64,000 nt of DNA from an uncultured Eubacteriales bacterium (GTDB taxonomy: Bacteria; Bacillota; Clostridia; Oscillospirales; Acutalibacteraceae). A program made the translations under genes and the position numbers. The notes below the pieces were generated by a model. The model was not told the DNA's origin, ran no database searches, and worked only from the letters and a program-made list of their open reading frames with translations. Location of the stretch: assembly GCA_934457095.1 (NCBI GenBank), contig CAKSHJ010000008.1, forward strand, positions 1 to 64,000. Reading direction: 5' to 3'. Shown one piece after another: positions 42,541 through 51,079 of this stretch. How positions within the stretch are numbered: position 1 is the stretch's first letter; the number at the start of each line of letters is the position of its first letter.

Positions 42541-44154
42541 TTACTCTTTGATTTGTATTTCAATTCCCGCTTGCTGCGCCTGTTCCGCAAGCTGCTGCAA
42601 GGGGTCTGACTGGCTTTTGGGCGCCTCTTTTTTGCGGTATGGGCCCAGTTTGTATACTTTGCCCGTTGCTTTTAAAATTGCCTGGCGCATCTGCTCTCGT
42701 TGCGAGGATTTTCGCAGCAATTCGAACGCCATCGAGTCGCTCGGCGCGTCAATCAGCACGTATTCTCCGCTGACAAACGCTCCCGTGCCTGCAAAGGCCG
42801 TCGCGATTGCTTTGGAGTATCCGCCCAGAATTTGCAGGATTTCAGGCCACTCCTCCAACCGGCGCGCTTCCTCTAAATTCGGCGGCGGTTGTTCTACCGT
42901 TTCTGCTTCTGCCGGCGGCGGTTCTCGCTTTTCCGGCTCGGGTTTTGGCTTGTGCTCCCTTGTAATCGGCGCTTCTTTTGCTGTTTTTTGCGGTTTTTCC
43001 GGCGGTTGCGGCGGTGCGCCGCGCTGCTCTAATGCTTCGATTCTGCGCAACAGCGCTTGCGGGGTGGCCTCTAATTGCGGGGTGCTGAGCCGGATGACCG
43101 CAAGTTCTACGGTGATTCGGCCGCTGGCGCCGCGGTGGATTTTTTCCATGGCTTCTTCTAAAATTTCCAGTCCGTGCAGTACCGCCGCTAGGGAAAATGT
43201 TCCCGCTATCTCGCTTAATTTGGCATATTCCTCTTGCGAAATTGCAAGTAAACCCTGCGCGTCTTGCATAGTTTTGACCAGCATCATGCTTCGGTAATAC
43301 TCGGAAAGCTCTCTGCTTAGTGAGGCCATGTCTTTACCTGCGCTATATAGTCGGTCAATCACCTCTAAGGCCGGTGCGCTCTCTTGTTTTGCAATATACT
43401 GTGCCAATTCCTGCAAATGCTCCCGACCTGCAATGCCTGCCGTGTTGCACACTACCTCCTGCGTGATGTGCCGGTCTACGCCCATGCACTGGTCCAGAAT
43501 CGAAAGCGCGTCCCGTAAGGCTCCGTCCGCGAGTCGCGCGATGAGTAACGCCGCCTCCGGCTCTAAATGTGCGCCCTCTTGCTCGGCAATGTATTCCAGT
43601 CGCCGGGCGCTGTCCTGCGGTGCGATGCGCCGGAATTCAAACCGCTGGCAGCGCGAAAGAATGGTGGCCGGCATTTTGTGTACCTCTGTGGTGGCCAGAA
43701 TGAATACCACGTGCGCCGGCGGCTCCTCCAGCGTTTTGAGCAGCGCGTTGAACGCTCCGATGGACAGCATATGCACTTCGTCGATGATGTATACCCGGTA
43801 TTTGGCCACCGCCGGCGTGAAGCCCGCTTCCTCGCGCAGGCTGCGGATGTGGTCTACTCCGTTGTTGCTGGCAGCGTCTATTTCCGCTACGTCGGTTATG
43901 CTGCCCCGGTCGATCCCTTTGCAGATGTCGCATTCTCCGCAGGGTTCGCCGTTTTGCGCGTTTTTACAGTTGATTGCTTTTGCCAGAATTTTGGCGCAGG
44001 TGGTTTTGCCCGTGCCGCGTGAGCCTGTGAACAGATATGCGTGCGCGATTCTGCCCGCTATCAATTCTTGTTGTAGGGTTTTGGTTACTTGCGGCTGCCC
44101 GGTTACGTCGGCAAATGTTTGCGGCCGCCATTTGCGGTATAAGACTCGGTACAA
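42541..44154 (-). CDS. dnaX: DNA polymerase III gamma/tau subunit
   Basis: 537 residues: Walker A LFTGSRGTGKTTCAK near 42-56, four-Cys zinc module (CKNAQNGEPCGECDICK), DEVHML, SRC motif LSRCQRF, sensor II region, then a Pro/Glu-rich linker (about residues 395-430) and a short tau C-terminal domain. DnaX is the motor of the clamp loader. The gene follows the SRP RNA, as in many Firmicutes. Confidence 0.97.
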   Translation of the reverse strand: MYRVLYRKWRPQTFADVTGQPQVTKTLQQELIAGRIAHAYLFTGSRGTGKTTCAKILAKAINCKNAQNGEPCGECDICKGIDRGSITDVAEIDAASNNGVDHIRSLREEAGFTPAVAKYRVYIIDEVHMLSIGAFNALLKTLEEPPAHVVFILATTEVHKMPATILSRCQRFEFRRIAPQDSARRLEYIAEQEGAHLEPEAALLIARLADGALRDALSILDQCMGVDRHITQEVVCNTAGIAGREHLQELAQYIAKQESAPALEVIDRLYSAGKDMASLSRELSEYYRSMMLVKTMQDAQGLLAISQEEYAKLSEIAGTFSLAAVLHGLEILEEAMEKIHRGASGRITVELAVIRLSTPQLEATPQALLRRIEALEQRGAPPQPPEKPQKTAKEAPITREHKPKPEPEKREPPPAEAETVEQPPPNLEEARRLEEWPEILQILGGYSKAIATAFAGTGAFVSGEYVLIDAPSDSMAFELLRKSSQREQMRQAILKATGKVYKLGPYRKKEAPKSQSDPLQQLAEQAQQAGIEIQIKE

Positions 44155-44194
44155 ATCGCTTCTGCCCTTTCCTTTTTCTCGAAATTATACGCAA

Positions 44195-44370
44195 AAAGCA
44201 AGGGGAATCCCTCGTGCAACGGGATATGCGAACGAACAGACCTTCTGCATCGCACAGAGACGCTCGCTTAATGCTGCTCGGTTCCCCGCCTGACATGGTT
44301 CACGGCGCTTTGTCGCGCAGCGCCCGCCCGCCCGCATATCCTATTGCACGCACTTCTGCCTTGCTTTTTC
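44195..44370 (-). ncRNA. ffs: Signal recognition particle RNA
   Basis: On the minus strand, the conserved domain IV core GTCAGGCGGGGAACCGAGCA is followed by GC. The outer helix is visible: CGTGCAATAGGATATGCG pairs with CGCATATCCCGTTGCACG, with AAGCAAGG/CCTTGCTT outside it. It lies directly upstream of dnaX, the usual Firmicutes position. End points are estimated from the pairing and the T-run. Confidence 0.9.
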
Positions 44371-44391
44371 TGTAAATTTGCTATTGCTTTT

Positions 44392-44420
44392 ATTATAACC
44401 CATAAATTGCGAAAACGCAA
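44392..44420 (-). promoter_or_regulatory. SRP RNA promoter
   Basis: Minus strand TTGCGT (44415-44420), 17-base spacer, TATAAT (44392-44397). Confidence 0.75.
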
Positions 44421-44452
44421 TAGAAAATCTGTAAAAAATTGAGCCAATTCGG

Positions 44453-45028
44453 TTATGGTTGCATGATGATTTCGCCCTGAATCGGACCGTTTAAGCCTGC
44501 TGCGTTTGCTTCGTCGGTGTCGATGTGCACCGCAAGGCCTGCGTTCGCGCTCACCCGCGCTACTACGTCTCCGAATATCAAGGTGCGCTCGTTGTCGCCC
44601 ACCTTTAGTTGCACGATTTGCTGGTCGCGGACGCCCCACTGCTCTGCAACGTTGGGCGGGAGATGCGCGTGGCGCTTGGCTACGATTACGCCTTCTTGTA
44701 ATTCTACCGCGCCTTTGGGGCCGATTAATTTGCACCCCGGCGTGCCCGCCAAATGGCCTGATTCTCTGGTTGGCGCGTCAATGCCGACCTTTCTGGAGTC
44801 TGTTTTGGAGAGCTCTACCTGCGTTTGAACGCGCGTGGGCCCTAAAATGGTTACATTTGCCATTTCTCCTTTGGGGCCGACTACCGTTACGCGCTCGTTG
44901 CTGGCAAATTGCCCCGGTTGGGACAGCTCTTTTTTGATTGTGAGTTCCGCGCCTTGGCCAAATAAAATTGCTAAGTGCTCTTTGCTGATGTGCACATGCC
45001 GCGCCGATGTTTCTACTAAAATTTTCAA
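44453..45028 (-). CDS. pduL: Phosphate propanoyltransferase (PduL-like)
   Basis: 191 residues in two beta-barrel repeats: HVHISKEHLAILFG near 12-25, GVIVAKRHAHLPP and HIDTDEANAAG with the zinc-binding His residues. PduL converts acyl-CoA and phosphate to acyl phosphate, replacing Pta for acetate or propionate production in fermenting Clostridia. No microcompartment genes or encapsulation-type N-terminal extension are seen, so it is probably cytosolic. It stands alone between the SRP RNA and the divergent glycosylase gene. Confidence 0.92.
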   Translation of the reverse strand: MKILVETSARHVHISKEHLAILFGQGAELTIKKELSQPGQFASNERVTVVGPKGEMANVTILGPTRVQTQVELSKTDSRKVGIDAPTRESGHLAGTPGCKLIGPKGAVELQEGVIVAKRHAHLPPNVAEQWGVRDQQIVQLKVGDNERTLIFGDVVARVSANAGLAVHIDTDEANAAGLNGPIQGEIIMQP

Positions 45029-45171
45029 AGGATGTTCACTCCTGTTTCCTGCTATATTTTATAGCATTATTCTAACCCATTCTATCATGGATTGCAAGTC
45101 CTCATTTCTATCTGTATTGCCTAAAAAACGCTGGCTGTTTTTGGGTGATTTTCTGCAATTTTCGGTAAAAA

Positions 45172-45200
45172 TTGCCTTGTGAAATATTTTGTGCTACAAT
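45172..45200 (+). promoter_or_regulatory. Promoter of the uracil-DNA glycosylase gene
   Basis: TTGCCT (45172-45177), 17-base spacer, TACAAT (45195-45200). Confidence 0.6.
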
Positions 45201-45243
45201 AATTTTACTAATTTTTCTAAATATAGAAAAGGACGCTGTTGGT

Positions 45244-45807
45244 ATGTACAAAAATTGGAATGAATTGGAAAATGCATGTAAAATTTGCCGCAATTGTGAG
45301 CTGTGCAAAACCAGAACCAATGTTGTGTTCGGGATGGGGAATCCGCAGTCTCGGGTGCTGTTGATTGGAGAGGGGCCCGGCCAAAATGAGGACCTGGAAG
45401 GTTTGCCGTTTGTTGGCAGAAGCGGGCAATTGCTGGATAAAATGCTTGCCGCTGTGGACCTTGACCGCCGGGAAAATATCTATATTGCGAATATTGTTAA
45501 GTGTCGGCCGCCTCAAAATCGCGACCCGCTTCCTGATGAGCAGGAGGCTTGTATTCACTGGCTGCGTGAGCAGGTTCGGCTCATGCGCCCGAAAATTATT
45601 GTCTGTTTGGGCCGCATTGCCGCAATGAAAATTATGAAACCCGACATGAAAATTACTAAGGAACACGGCGTTTTTTTTGAAAAAAACGGCACGCTCATGA
45701 TGGCAACCCTGCACCCTGCTGCATTGCTCCGGAATCCAAATAATAAACCCGCCGCTTTTGAGGATTTTTTGAAGTTGCGTGCCAAAATGGAGGAGCTGCA
45801 ATTGTAA
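45244..45807 (+). CDS. Type-4 (iron-sulfur) uracil-DNA glycosylase
   Basis: 187 residues from the ATG after AAAAGGA. N-terminal cysteines in CKICRNCELCKTR supply part of the 4Fe-4S ligands; then motif GEGPGQNEDLEGLPFVG, NIVKCRPPQNRDP, and the C-terminal LHPAALLRNP. The enzyme removes uracil from DNA. It belongs to the family 4 group, common in anaerobes and thermophiles. Monocistronic with a shared bidirectional terminator. Confidence 0.95.
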   Translation: MYKNWNELENACKICRNCELCKTRTNVVFGMGNPQSRVLLIGEGPGQNEDLEGLPFVGRSGQLLDKMLAAVDLDRRENIYIANIVKCRPPQNRDPLPDEQEACIHWLREQVRLMRPKIIVCLGRIAAMKIMKPDMKITKEHGVFFEKNGTLMMATLHPAALLRNPNNKPAAFEDFLKLRAKMEELQL

Positions 45808-45813
45808 AAAAGA

Positions 45814-45845
45814 AAAAACTACCATTTTATGGTAGTTTTTGTTTT
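45814..45845. terminator. Bidirectional terminator between glycosylase and lysozyme genes
   Basis: Ten-base stem AAAAACTACC/GGTAGTTTTT between convergent genes. Confidence 0.9.
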
Positions 45846-45853
45846 TATGTAGC

Positions 45854-48800
45854 TTATGCTTGAATCCAATTTTTGCTTTGCAGGCAGGCCGGAATCTCTA
45901 CGCCGTAGGTGTTGCGTTGGTACTCGTAATTGCCCGGCGTGGCGCTGGAATAGTCGCCGTAGCTGAATACTTTGGCCTCGCCTAAACGCCTGTACACTAA
46001 GCCCGCATAGCAGGTTTTGCTCGCGTGGTGCCATAGTAGCATCTCGGACCCAAATGCGTGTGCGTCTGCGTAATTTAAATCGTGCTCTACTTCTACGCTG
46101 TCGTCAAACCGCACATAGGCCGAACTCATGTAGCCTACTGTGCCGTCGGCAAGCTGTACTTTGTACCAGCCCGCTTTTTGCGCGTCGTCGTAGCTTGCTT
46201 GTAAAACGCTGACGTTAACGCCTTGGCTGACCGTGCGCAGTACCGTTGCTGTACGATCCTTGTCTCCGTAAAGCTTGGCTCCCTCGAACGTTACGCTGCC
46301 CGGCAGGCTTCTGCCTGCTGCGATTTGCGGCGGGACTACCGCGTTTTTCATGATTTCTCTCAGGTCCATTTCGGAACTGCTGTTCCAGTGGCCCGCGCCG
46401 ATGTTATATGAGAAGCTGACCAACGCGTCAAATTGAGATTGGCTTGCTTTCATATTGTATGTTTCTAAGAATCGGTTTACCTCTGTGGTGTAGCGGCCGG
46501 CGTTTATGGACTTAATTAACAAAGACCATGCCTCGGTTTTGGACATATTGTTGTAAAATTGCGTGCCCATTGTGAAGGTTTGGCCGTAGCCGATGGTCGG
46601 GATGCCGCCTGCTAAGCTGTCGCCGTATACCGTGGCACGATAGCCCTCCCATGCCGCAATGCGCTCAATCATCTCGTCGCTGATGCGCCGGGTCTCGTGG
46701 GTGGAGGTGTTCGCGTCCGTTGTTTGTACGGTGTAGGCGTCGGTGATGAAGCCGGTGGCGCTCATAACCCCGTTTTGCGAGGAGAATGCCTCGATTTGAT
46801 GCCGGCCGGCTGAAGTGAGTATGGCGGAGGCCTTCCAGACCCGGGTGATTACGCCGTTGCAGTCCTCTGTGGTGTAGACGTTCGCCGTTACCACTTTGGT
46901 GCTGCCGTCGCTCTGCTTGACCGAAAATTGTACCGAATCTCTCGTGTCGTCGGTCACTGCGACCAATTGTACGGCTCTGCCTACTTCCGCGATGTTCGGC
47001 GAAGTGTAGGCCGTGCGCACAGGCTCGCTTTGCGTTACCGTAATCGTGTAGCTTGTTCCTGCGGGACCGGTAATTGTGCAGGTGCCGGGCCCGACTCCCG
47101 TTACATAGCCGTTGGAGACCGTTGCCACCTGATTGCTGCTGCTGTACCATGCGCCGGTGGTGCCTGCCAGATAAAGCGTTTTGCCTACGGGCAATGTGTT
47201 GCCGGTGCTGGCGCTGTCGTTGGAGGAATTGCTGTTGTTCGGTTGATTTTCGCCCACTTTGCCCAGATATTCTTTGGAAACATAGCCTTCTAAGCCGGAG
47301 GTTGTTTTAATTTTGGCCCAGCCGGCATTGCTGTTGTCCAATACCTGAAGCACCTGACCGAACGCAGCCGTGCCGATTCTTGCGTATTGCGTGCCCATGC
47401 CGCTGCGGATATTCAGCACGTCTGCCGTTACTTGGGCATATTCCGGCTCTGCCGGGGTGTTCTCGCTGCTTTCGCCCGCGGGGTCTTCTACGGTTTCCTC
47501 TTGCAGGGTGATGTATTCTCTGTATACATAGCCTACCGTTCCGCTGTCGCTCTGCACTTTTACCCATTGTGCGTCACTGTTGTCCAGAACGGCTACCGTT
47601 TCGTCTCTTTTGAGCATGTCTATAATCGCGGCGTAGGTGCTTTTGCCTCGGCGCACATTCAGCATATCCGCTGTTATGCGCCCGCGCAGGTTTTCTTCCG
47701 ATTTGCGCTGCATGTCTAAATACGCGCCCGCTACGTAGCCGATCAGGCCGCTGTCTGTTTTGATTTTTATCCAGCTGCTGTCGCTGCTGTCTAATACGGT
47801 GACTTCTTCGCCGTCCCATAGCATACCCACAATGGCGTAGCTCGTACCTCGGCCGTTGCGGATATTCAGCACGCTCGCCTTTACCGTTGCCGGCGTATTT
47901 TCATAGGACGTTGCGGTGAGGGAAAGGTACTCTCCGGCAGCGTAGCCCTCTGTGCCCGCGGCGGTTCTCACTTTGAGCCAGTTGTTGTCGGCGCTGCTTA
48001 ATACGGAAACCGTTTCTCCTTGGCGCACCGTGCCCATGACCGCTGTGTTGACTCCTCTGCCGCGGCGCACATTCAGCACGTCTGCGTCCACGGTGGCAGT
48101 TTGTTCTGCGGCCTCCATTGCCAGATATTCTCTGTATACATAACCCGTTACGCTGCCGGCTGTTTGAATCTGTATCCAGTCGCTGTCGCTGCTGTCCAAA
48201 ACGGTGACTGCCGCGCCCTCGGTCAGACCGCCGATAATCGGGCTGTCGGTTCCTTTGCTGCTTCTGATGTTCAGATAGTCTACGATGACGCTTGCTTTGT
48301 CTGAGGCCGTTTGCCGGGCGGCTTGCACGGTTATATTTACTCCCGAGGACGCTCCGTTTGCATGGATTTGAATTTGACCCATGCCCGCTTTTAACGCGTT
48401 GATTTGGTAGACAAAGGCGTTGCCTTCTCTGCGCAAATACGTTGCCTGCACAACTCCTGCGTTGGTGGAGACCGCTGCCGGTTTACTTTCATCGGAAATC
48501 GTTGCCGTTAGGATAAAATTCTCTCCTGCGGCGACGGTTTTCTCCGTTTCGCTTAATGTAATTTCCGTCGGCTCTGCTTCTGCTTTTAAATAGTCCTTGC
48601 TGCAATAGCCTACTTTACCGTCGTTGGTGCGGATTTTTGTCCAGGTGGCATCGCTGTCATCCAGCACCTCTACCACGGAACCCTTTGCTAATACGGTTAA
48701 AATTCCGTAGCGAAAGCCTGCTCCGGCTCGCAAATTTAAATAATCTTGCGTCACGGCTCTGTCAAGAGACGCTGCTGCTTCCGTTTGGGCCTCGGCCGGG

Positions 48801-49321
48801 CCGGAGATTTGCAGGAACATTCTGTTGCAATAGCCTACCTGACCGCTTTCGGTTTGTACTTTGACCCATTTTTCGTTGCTGTTATCTAAAACTGTTACGG
48901 TGTCATTTTTGTACAGCATGGCAATGACCGGGTGGTCTGTGCCGGCGCCGCTTCGCAAATTGACAAAATTGCCGCTTAAAACACCGGTTCCTTGCCCCTC
49001 CTCCGGAAGAGCGGACAGTGTTTTTACATAACTTTTGCTGCAGTAACCTACTGCTCCGCTGGAGGTTTGCACCTTAGACCATTCTGCGTTGCTGTTGTCT
49101 AAAACTGTAATCAGTTCTCCGCTGGACAAATTTCCGATGATGGAAAAATCGGTTCCCGCGCCGCTTCGCAAATGCACATAATCGCCCGTCATGGTAGCCG
49201 CACTCACCGAAGAAGCCGCCGCTTTAGCTCCGCCCCCCAGCGTTAATGATGTAAAGAAAACAGTCGCAATGCACAAGGCAGAGAGCATTGCCGTTAAAAT
49301 TCTTTTTAACGAAATTCGCAT
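45854..49321 (-). CDS. Large secreted SH3-repeat protein with a GH24 lysozyme domain
   Basis: 1155 residues from the ATG behind GGGAGGT. A signal peptide (basic MRISLKR start, hydrophobic to about residue 35) is followed by three bacterial SH3 modules, a beta-sandwich domain, five more SH3 modules, a Big2-like region and another beta domain. A T4-type lysozyme domain comes next (IAAWEGYRATVYGD, then IPTIGYGQTF, about residues 870-1000), then a ninth SH3 and a unique C-terminus. The lysozyme Glu, Asp and Thr positions are present. It probably binds and cuts the host's own peptidoglycan. Repeats of about 70 residues make it prone to recombination. It is not phage-encoded by context, but its domain type is phage-like. 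Confidence 0.9.
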   Translation of the reverse strand: MRISLKRILTAMLSALCIATVFFTSLTLGGGAKAAASSVSAATMTGDYVHLRSGAGTDFSIIGNLSSGELITVLDNSNAEWSKVQTSSGAVGYCSKSYVKTLSALPEEGQGTGVLSGNFVNLRSGAGTDHPVIAMLYKNDTVTVLDNSNEKWVKVQTESGQVGYCNRMFLQISGPAEAQTEAAASLDRAVTQDYLNLRAGAGFRYGILTVLAKGSVVEVLDDSDATWTKIRTNDGKVGYCSKDYLKAEAEPTEITLSETEKTVAAGENFILTATISDESKPAAVSTNAGVVQATYLRREGNAFVYQINALKAGMGQIQIHANGASSGVNITVQAARQTASDKASVIVDYLNIRSSKGTDSPIIGGLTEGAAVTVLDSSDSDWIQIQTAGSVTGYVYREYLAMEAAEQTATVDADVLNVRRGRGVNTAVMGTVRQGETVSVLSSADNNWLKVRTAAGTEGYAAGEYLSLTATSYENTPATVKASVLNIRNGRGTSYAIVGMLWDGEEVTVLDSSDSSWIKIKTDSGLIGYVAGAYLDMQRKSEENLRGRITADMLNVRRGKSTYAAIIDMLKRDETVAVLDNSDAQWVKVQSDSGTVGYVYREYITLQEETVEDPAGESSENTPAEPEYAQVTADVLNIRSGMGTQYARIGTAAFGQVLQVLDNSNAGWAKIKTTSGLEGYVSKEYLGKVGENQPNNSNSSNDSASTGNTLPVGKTLYLAGTTGAWYSSSNQVATVSNGYVTGVGPGTCTITGPAGTSYTITVTQSEPVRTAYTSPNIAEVGRAVQLVAVTDDTRDSVQFSVKQSDGSTKVVTANVYTTEDCNGVITRVWKASAILTSAGRHQIEAFSSQNGVMSATGFITDAYTVQTTDANTSTHETRRISDEMIERIAAWEGYRATVYGDSLAGGIPTIGYGQTFTMGTQFYNNMSKTEAWSLLIKSINAGRYTTEVNRFLETYNMKASQSQFDALVSFSYNIGAGHWNSSSEMDLREIMKNAVVPPQIAAGRSLPGSVTFEGAKLYGDKDRTATVLRTVSQGVNVSVLQASYDDAQKAGWYKVQLADGTVGYMSSAYVRFDDSVEVEHDLNYADAHAFGSEMLLWHHASKTCYAGLVYRRLGEAKVFSYGDYSSATPGNYEYQRNTYGVEIPACLQSKNWIQA

Positions 49322-49422
49322 AAAAGAACTACCTCCCAAAAAATAATCACGATCGCCGCAAATGCAAACAGAGCCTGAGAGAAAAAATTCTCATTTGCTT
49401 ACGATAAATTTTTCATATTAAA

Positions 49423-49451
49423 AGTATACATGAATTTTCTAACAGAATCAA
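49423..49451 (-). promoter_or_regulatory. Promoter of the SH3-lysozyme gene
   Basis: TTGATT (49446-49451), 17-base spacer, TATACT (49423-49428), leaving a leader of about 95 bases. Confidence 0.7.
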
Positions 49452-49683
49452 CAAAAAATCGTCATTTTTTCAACAATTGGTTAAATTTTGTGGAATGTCG
49501 CATATATTTTTACTTATTTTTATCAAAAACATCAAATATAGCGATGCTTACCGATACCGCTTACCTATATATTGTGTTTTCGGATTCCATTTTCTTACAA
49601 TTTATCCGGGGCTGCTTCTCCCTTTGGGGCGCGTTTATTTTTTCTTTTTCAGATTTTCTTGGCAGGAAATTTTCTCTCAATGC

Positions 49684-49712
49684 TTGCAATTTTTCAAATT
49701 GCCGTGTATAAT
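49684..49712 (+). promoter_or_regulatory. Promoter of tRNA-Leu
   Basis: TTGCAA (49684-49689), 17-base spacer, TATAAT (49707-49712). Confidence 0.8.
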
Positions 49713-49733
49713 GGTTCTCGGCATTAAAAATAA

Positions 49734-49817
49734 GCGGCAGTGCTGGAACTGGCAGACAGGCACGTTTGAGGGGCGTGTGTCTTTGACGTATGGGTTCAAG
49801 TCCCATCTGCCGCACCA
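49734..49817 (+). tRNA. tRNA-Leu (anticodon GAG)
   Basis: 84 bases with encoded CCA. Acceptor GCGGCAG pairs with CTGCCGC, discriminator A; anticodon stem CACGT/GCGTG encloses loop TTGAGGG, giving GAG; long variable arm as in leucine tRNAs; T-arm ATGGG-TTCAAGT-CCCAT. The prophage starts just after its 3' end, a common integration site. Confidence 0.95.
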
Positions 49818-49947
49818 ATTTATGAAAAACGGCTGACCTGCGCGGGTTTAGTCGTTTTTTCTTTGCTGATATATCCTTGTAATATACTGATAAGTACACT
49901 TTACTACGACACTACTACGACACTTGTACCAACCATAAGCAAAAAAG

Positions 49948-49982
49948 TCCTCCCTTGCCGGATTGCAAGAGAGGGTTTTTTA
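49948..49982. terminator. Terminator after hicB
   Basis: An imperfect stem CCTCCCTTGC/GCAAGAGAGG with AAAAAA on one side and TTTTTT on the other, just past the hicB stop on the minus strand. Confidence 0.75.
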
Positions 49983-50378
49983 CTGTAAATGTAGTGTTTC
50001 TTTTAAGGCTCTTTGTAAAACCTGGGAAAAATTGATATTCTCACTTTTAGCCGCTTCATTTAACCATGCGGGAATAGTTAGTGTTTTATTTACCGCTCTA
50101 TTATCCGTTTTCTTTAAGTAGTTCACCCAGTCGAATTCGACTAATGCAACAAACTGCCCTTTATTTACTTTTACATCTTCCGGTTTGCTTGCTTCCGGTA
50201 AAGTATACGATTTTGTGTCCTTTTGCTCTTCTACGAAAAGTCCAAGTGCGTCCTTAATATTTTCGTATGCCTCTGCTAGGGTATCTCCCTGTGATATACA
50301 CCCCTGCACATCAGGCAACCATACAGAATATCCGGGATTTTCAGATTGAAAGACTGCCGGATATAAAATTTTATTCAA
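49980..50378 (-). CDS. hicB: HicB-family antitoxin
   Basis: 132 residues. N-terminal HicB fold with SVWLPDVQGCISQGDTLAEA near 20-39; C-terminal ribbon-helix-helix-like DNA-binding domain with LTIPAWLNEAAKSENINFSQ. It binds and blocks HicA and represses the operon. It sits 41 bases after hicA. Confidence 0.93.
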   Translation of the reverse strand: MNKILYPAVFQSENPGYSVWLPDVQGCISQGDTLAEAYENIKDALGLFVEEQKDTKSYTLPEASKPEDVKVNKGQFVALVEFDWVNYLKKTDNRAVNKTLTIPAWLNEAAKSENINFSQVLQRALKETLHLQ

Positions 50379-50419
50379 AGCTATCCCCCCCTAATATTAG
50401 TATATGAAAAGTTGCGAGA

Positions 50420-50608
50420 TTACTTCAACCCCGCATCTTTCAATATTTTTTGTTCTGTTCCTTTTTTTAAATCTTTGCAATGAAATGGCACCGTTGTCAT
50501 TTTGTTAGTTTGTGGATTTTTGAAAAACTTATGCGAACCATTTGTTCTGACACATTCAAAACCACTTGATTCGAGAAGTTTTATCATTTCTTTCGGTGTC
50601 ATTGGCAT
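50420..50608 (-). CDS. hicA: HicA-family mRNA interferase toxin
   Basis: 62 residues; catalytic His near 26 in TNGSHKFFKNP, a double-stranded RNA-binding fold. It cuts mRNA when not held by HicB. It is placed at the tRNA-proximal end of the prophage, where it can stabilise the element. The ribosome site AAAGGAGG is strong. Confidence 0.93.
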   Translation of the reverse strand: MPMTPKEMIKLLESSGFECVRTNGSHKFFKNPQTNKMTTVPFHCKDLKKGTEQKILKDAGLK

Positions 50609-50637
50609 TGTTTTTGTACCTCCTTTGCTGTATTTAT

Positions 50638-50667
50638 ATTATAACACATGTTTACACGTGTTGTCAA
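50638..50667 (-). promoter_or_regulatory. hicAB promoter with operator in the spacer
   Basis: Minus strand TTGACA (50662-50667), 18-base spacer, TATAAT (50638-50643). The spacer is ACACGTGT-AA-ACATGTGT, two near-identical palindromic half sites, the probable HicB operator. Confidence 0.8.
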
Positions 50668-50697
50668 TGTTGTGTTAAAAAGATTTTTATAAATTTT

Positions 50698-50734
50698 CGC
50701 AAAAAAATTAGCCCTCTACCATTATGGTAGAGGG
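50698..50734 (-). terminator. Terminator of the prophage late operon
   Basis: On the minus strand a near-perfect stem CCCTCTACC/GGTAGAGGG is followed by CTAATTTTTTT, shortly after the holin stop. Confidence 0.85.
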
Positions 50735-50748
50735 TTAATTGCACTGTG

Positions 50749-51066
50749 TTATTTCTGTTCAGTGTCGCTGTCGGTTTTGTCTTTATTGGAGAATTGTTTG
50801 AATAACTGGTTGGCGTATACGCTGGCTCCGCTGACAAGCACGCCTTGCGTTAAGGCTGTGAAGATTGCCATGCCTACCGCTTGCGGGCTGCTCAAATCGC
50901 TTGTGCATAACACATAGATAATGGACAGCGCGACGCCGCAGCCGCCTACAATCAGCGGAATAAATTTATCTTTGACTGTCTCTGCCTTTTTGCACGCCAT
51001 ACCGATGATGTACAGCACCGGAATTAAAATTAAAAGTTCTGCCTTGATATATTCTGAAAAATCCAT
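50749..51066 (-). CDS. Phage holin
   Basis: 105 residues with about three membrane helices (residues 8-25, 37-55 and 65-85) and a charged C-terminus, like Hol44-type holins. It would form membrane pores that release the endolysin. It follows the endolysin remnant by 13 bases. Confidence 0.82.
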   Translation of the reverse strand: MDFSEYIKAELLILIPVLYIIGMACKKAETVKDKFIPLIVGGCGVALSIIYVLCTSDLSSPQAVGMAIFTALTQGVLVSGASVYANQLFKQFSNKDKTDSDTEQK

Positions 51067-51079
51067 TATTAAGTTCCTC

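Larger units (their letters stand above)
49322..49733. other. AT-rich intergenic region between lysozyme gene and tRNA-Leu
   Basis: No gene is seen. It holds the minus-strand promoter of the lysozyme gene and the plus-strand promoter of tRNA-Leu. I looked for a riboswitch in the lysozyme leader and found no recognisable c-di-AMP or c-di-GMP motif. Confidence 0.6.

Noticed and set aside
45854..49321. The SH3-lysozyme protein as the prophage endolysin
   Set aside because: It has a signal peptide, its own promoter, lies on the other side of tRNA-Leu, and is far larger than endolysins; the phage has its own amidase remnant.
49322..49420. c-di-AMP (ydaO-type) riboswitch in the leader of the SH3-lysozyme gene
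   Set aside because: Such leaders are common for wall hydrolases, but this one is only about 95 bases and lacks the conserved motifs.
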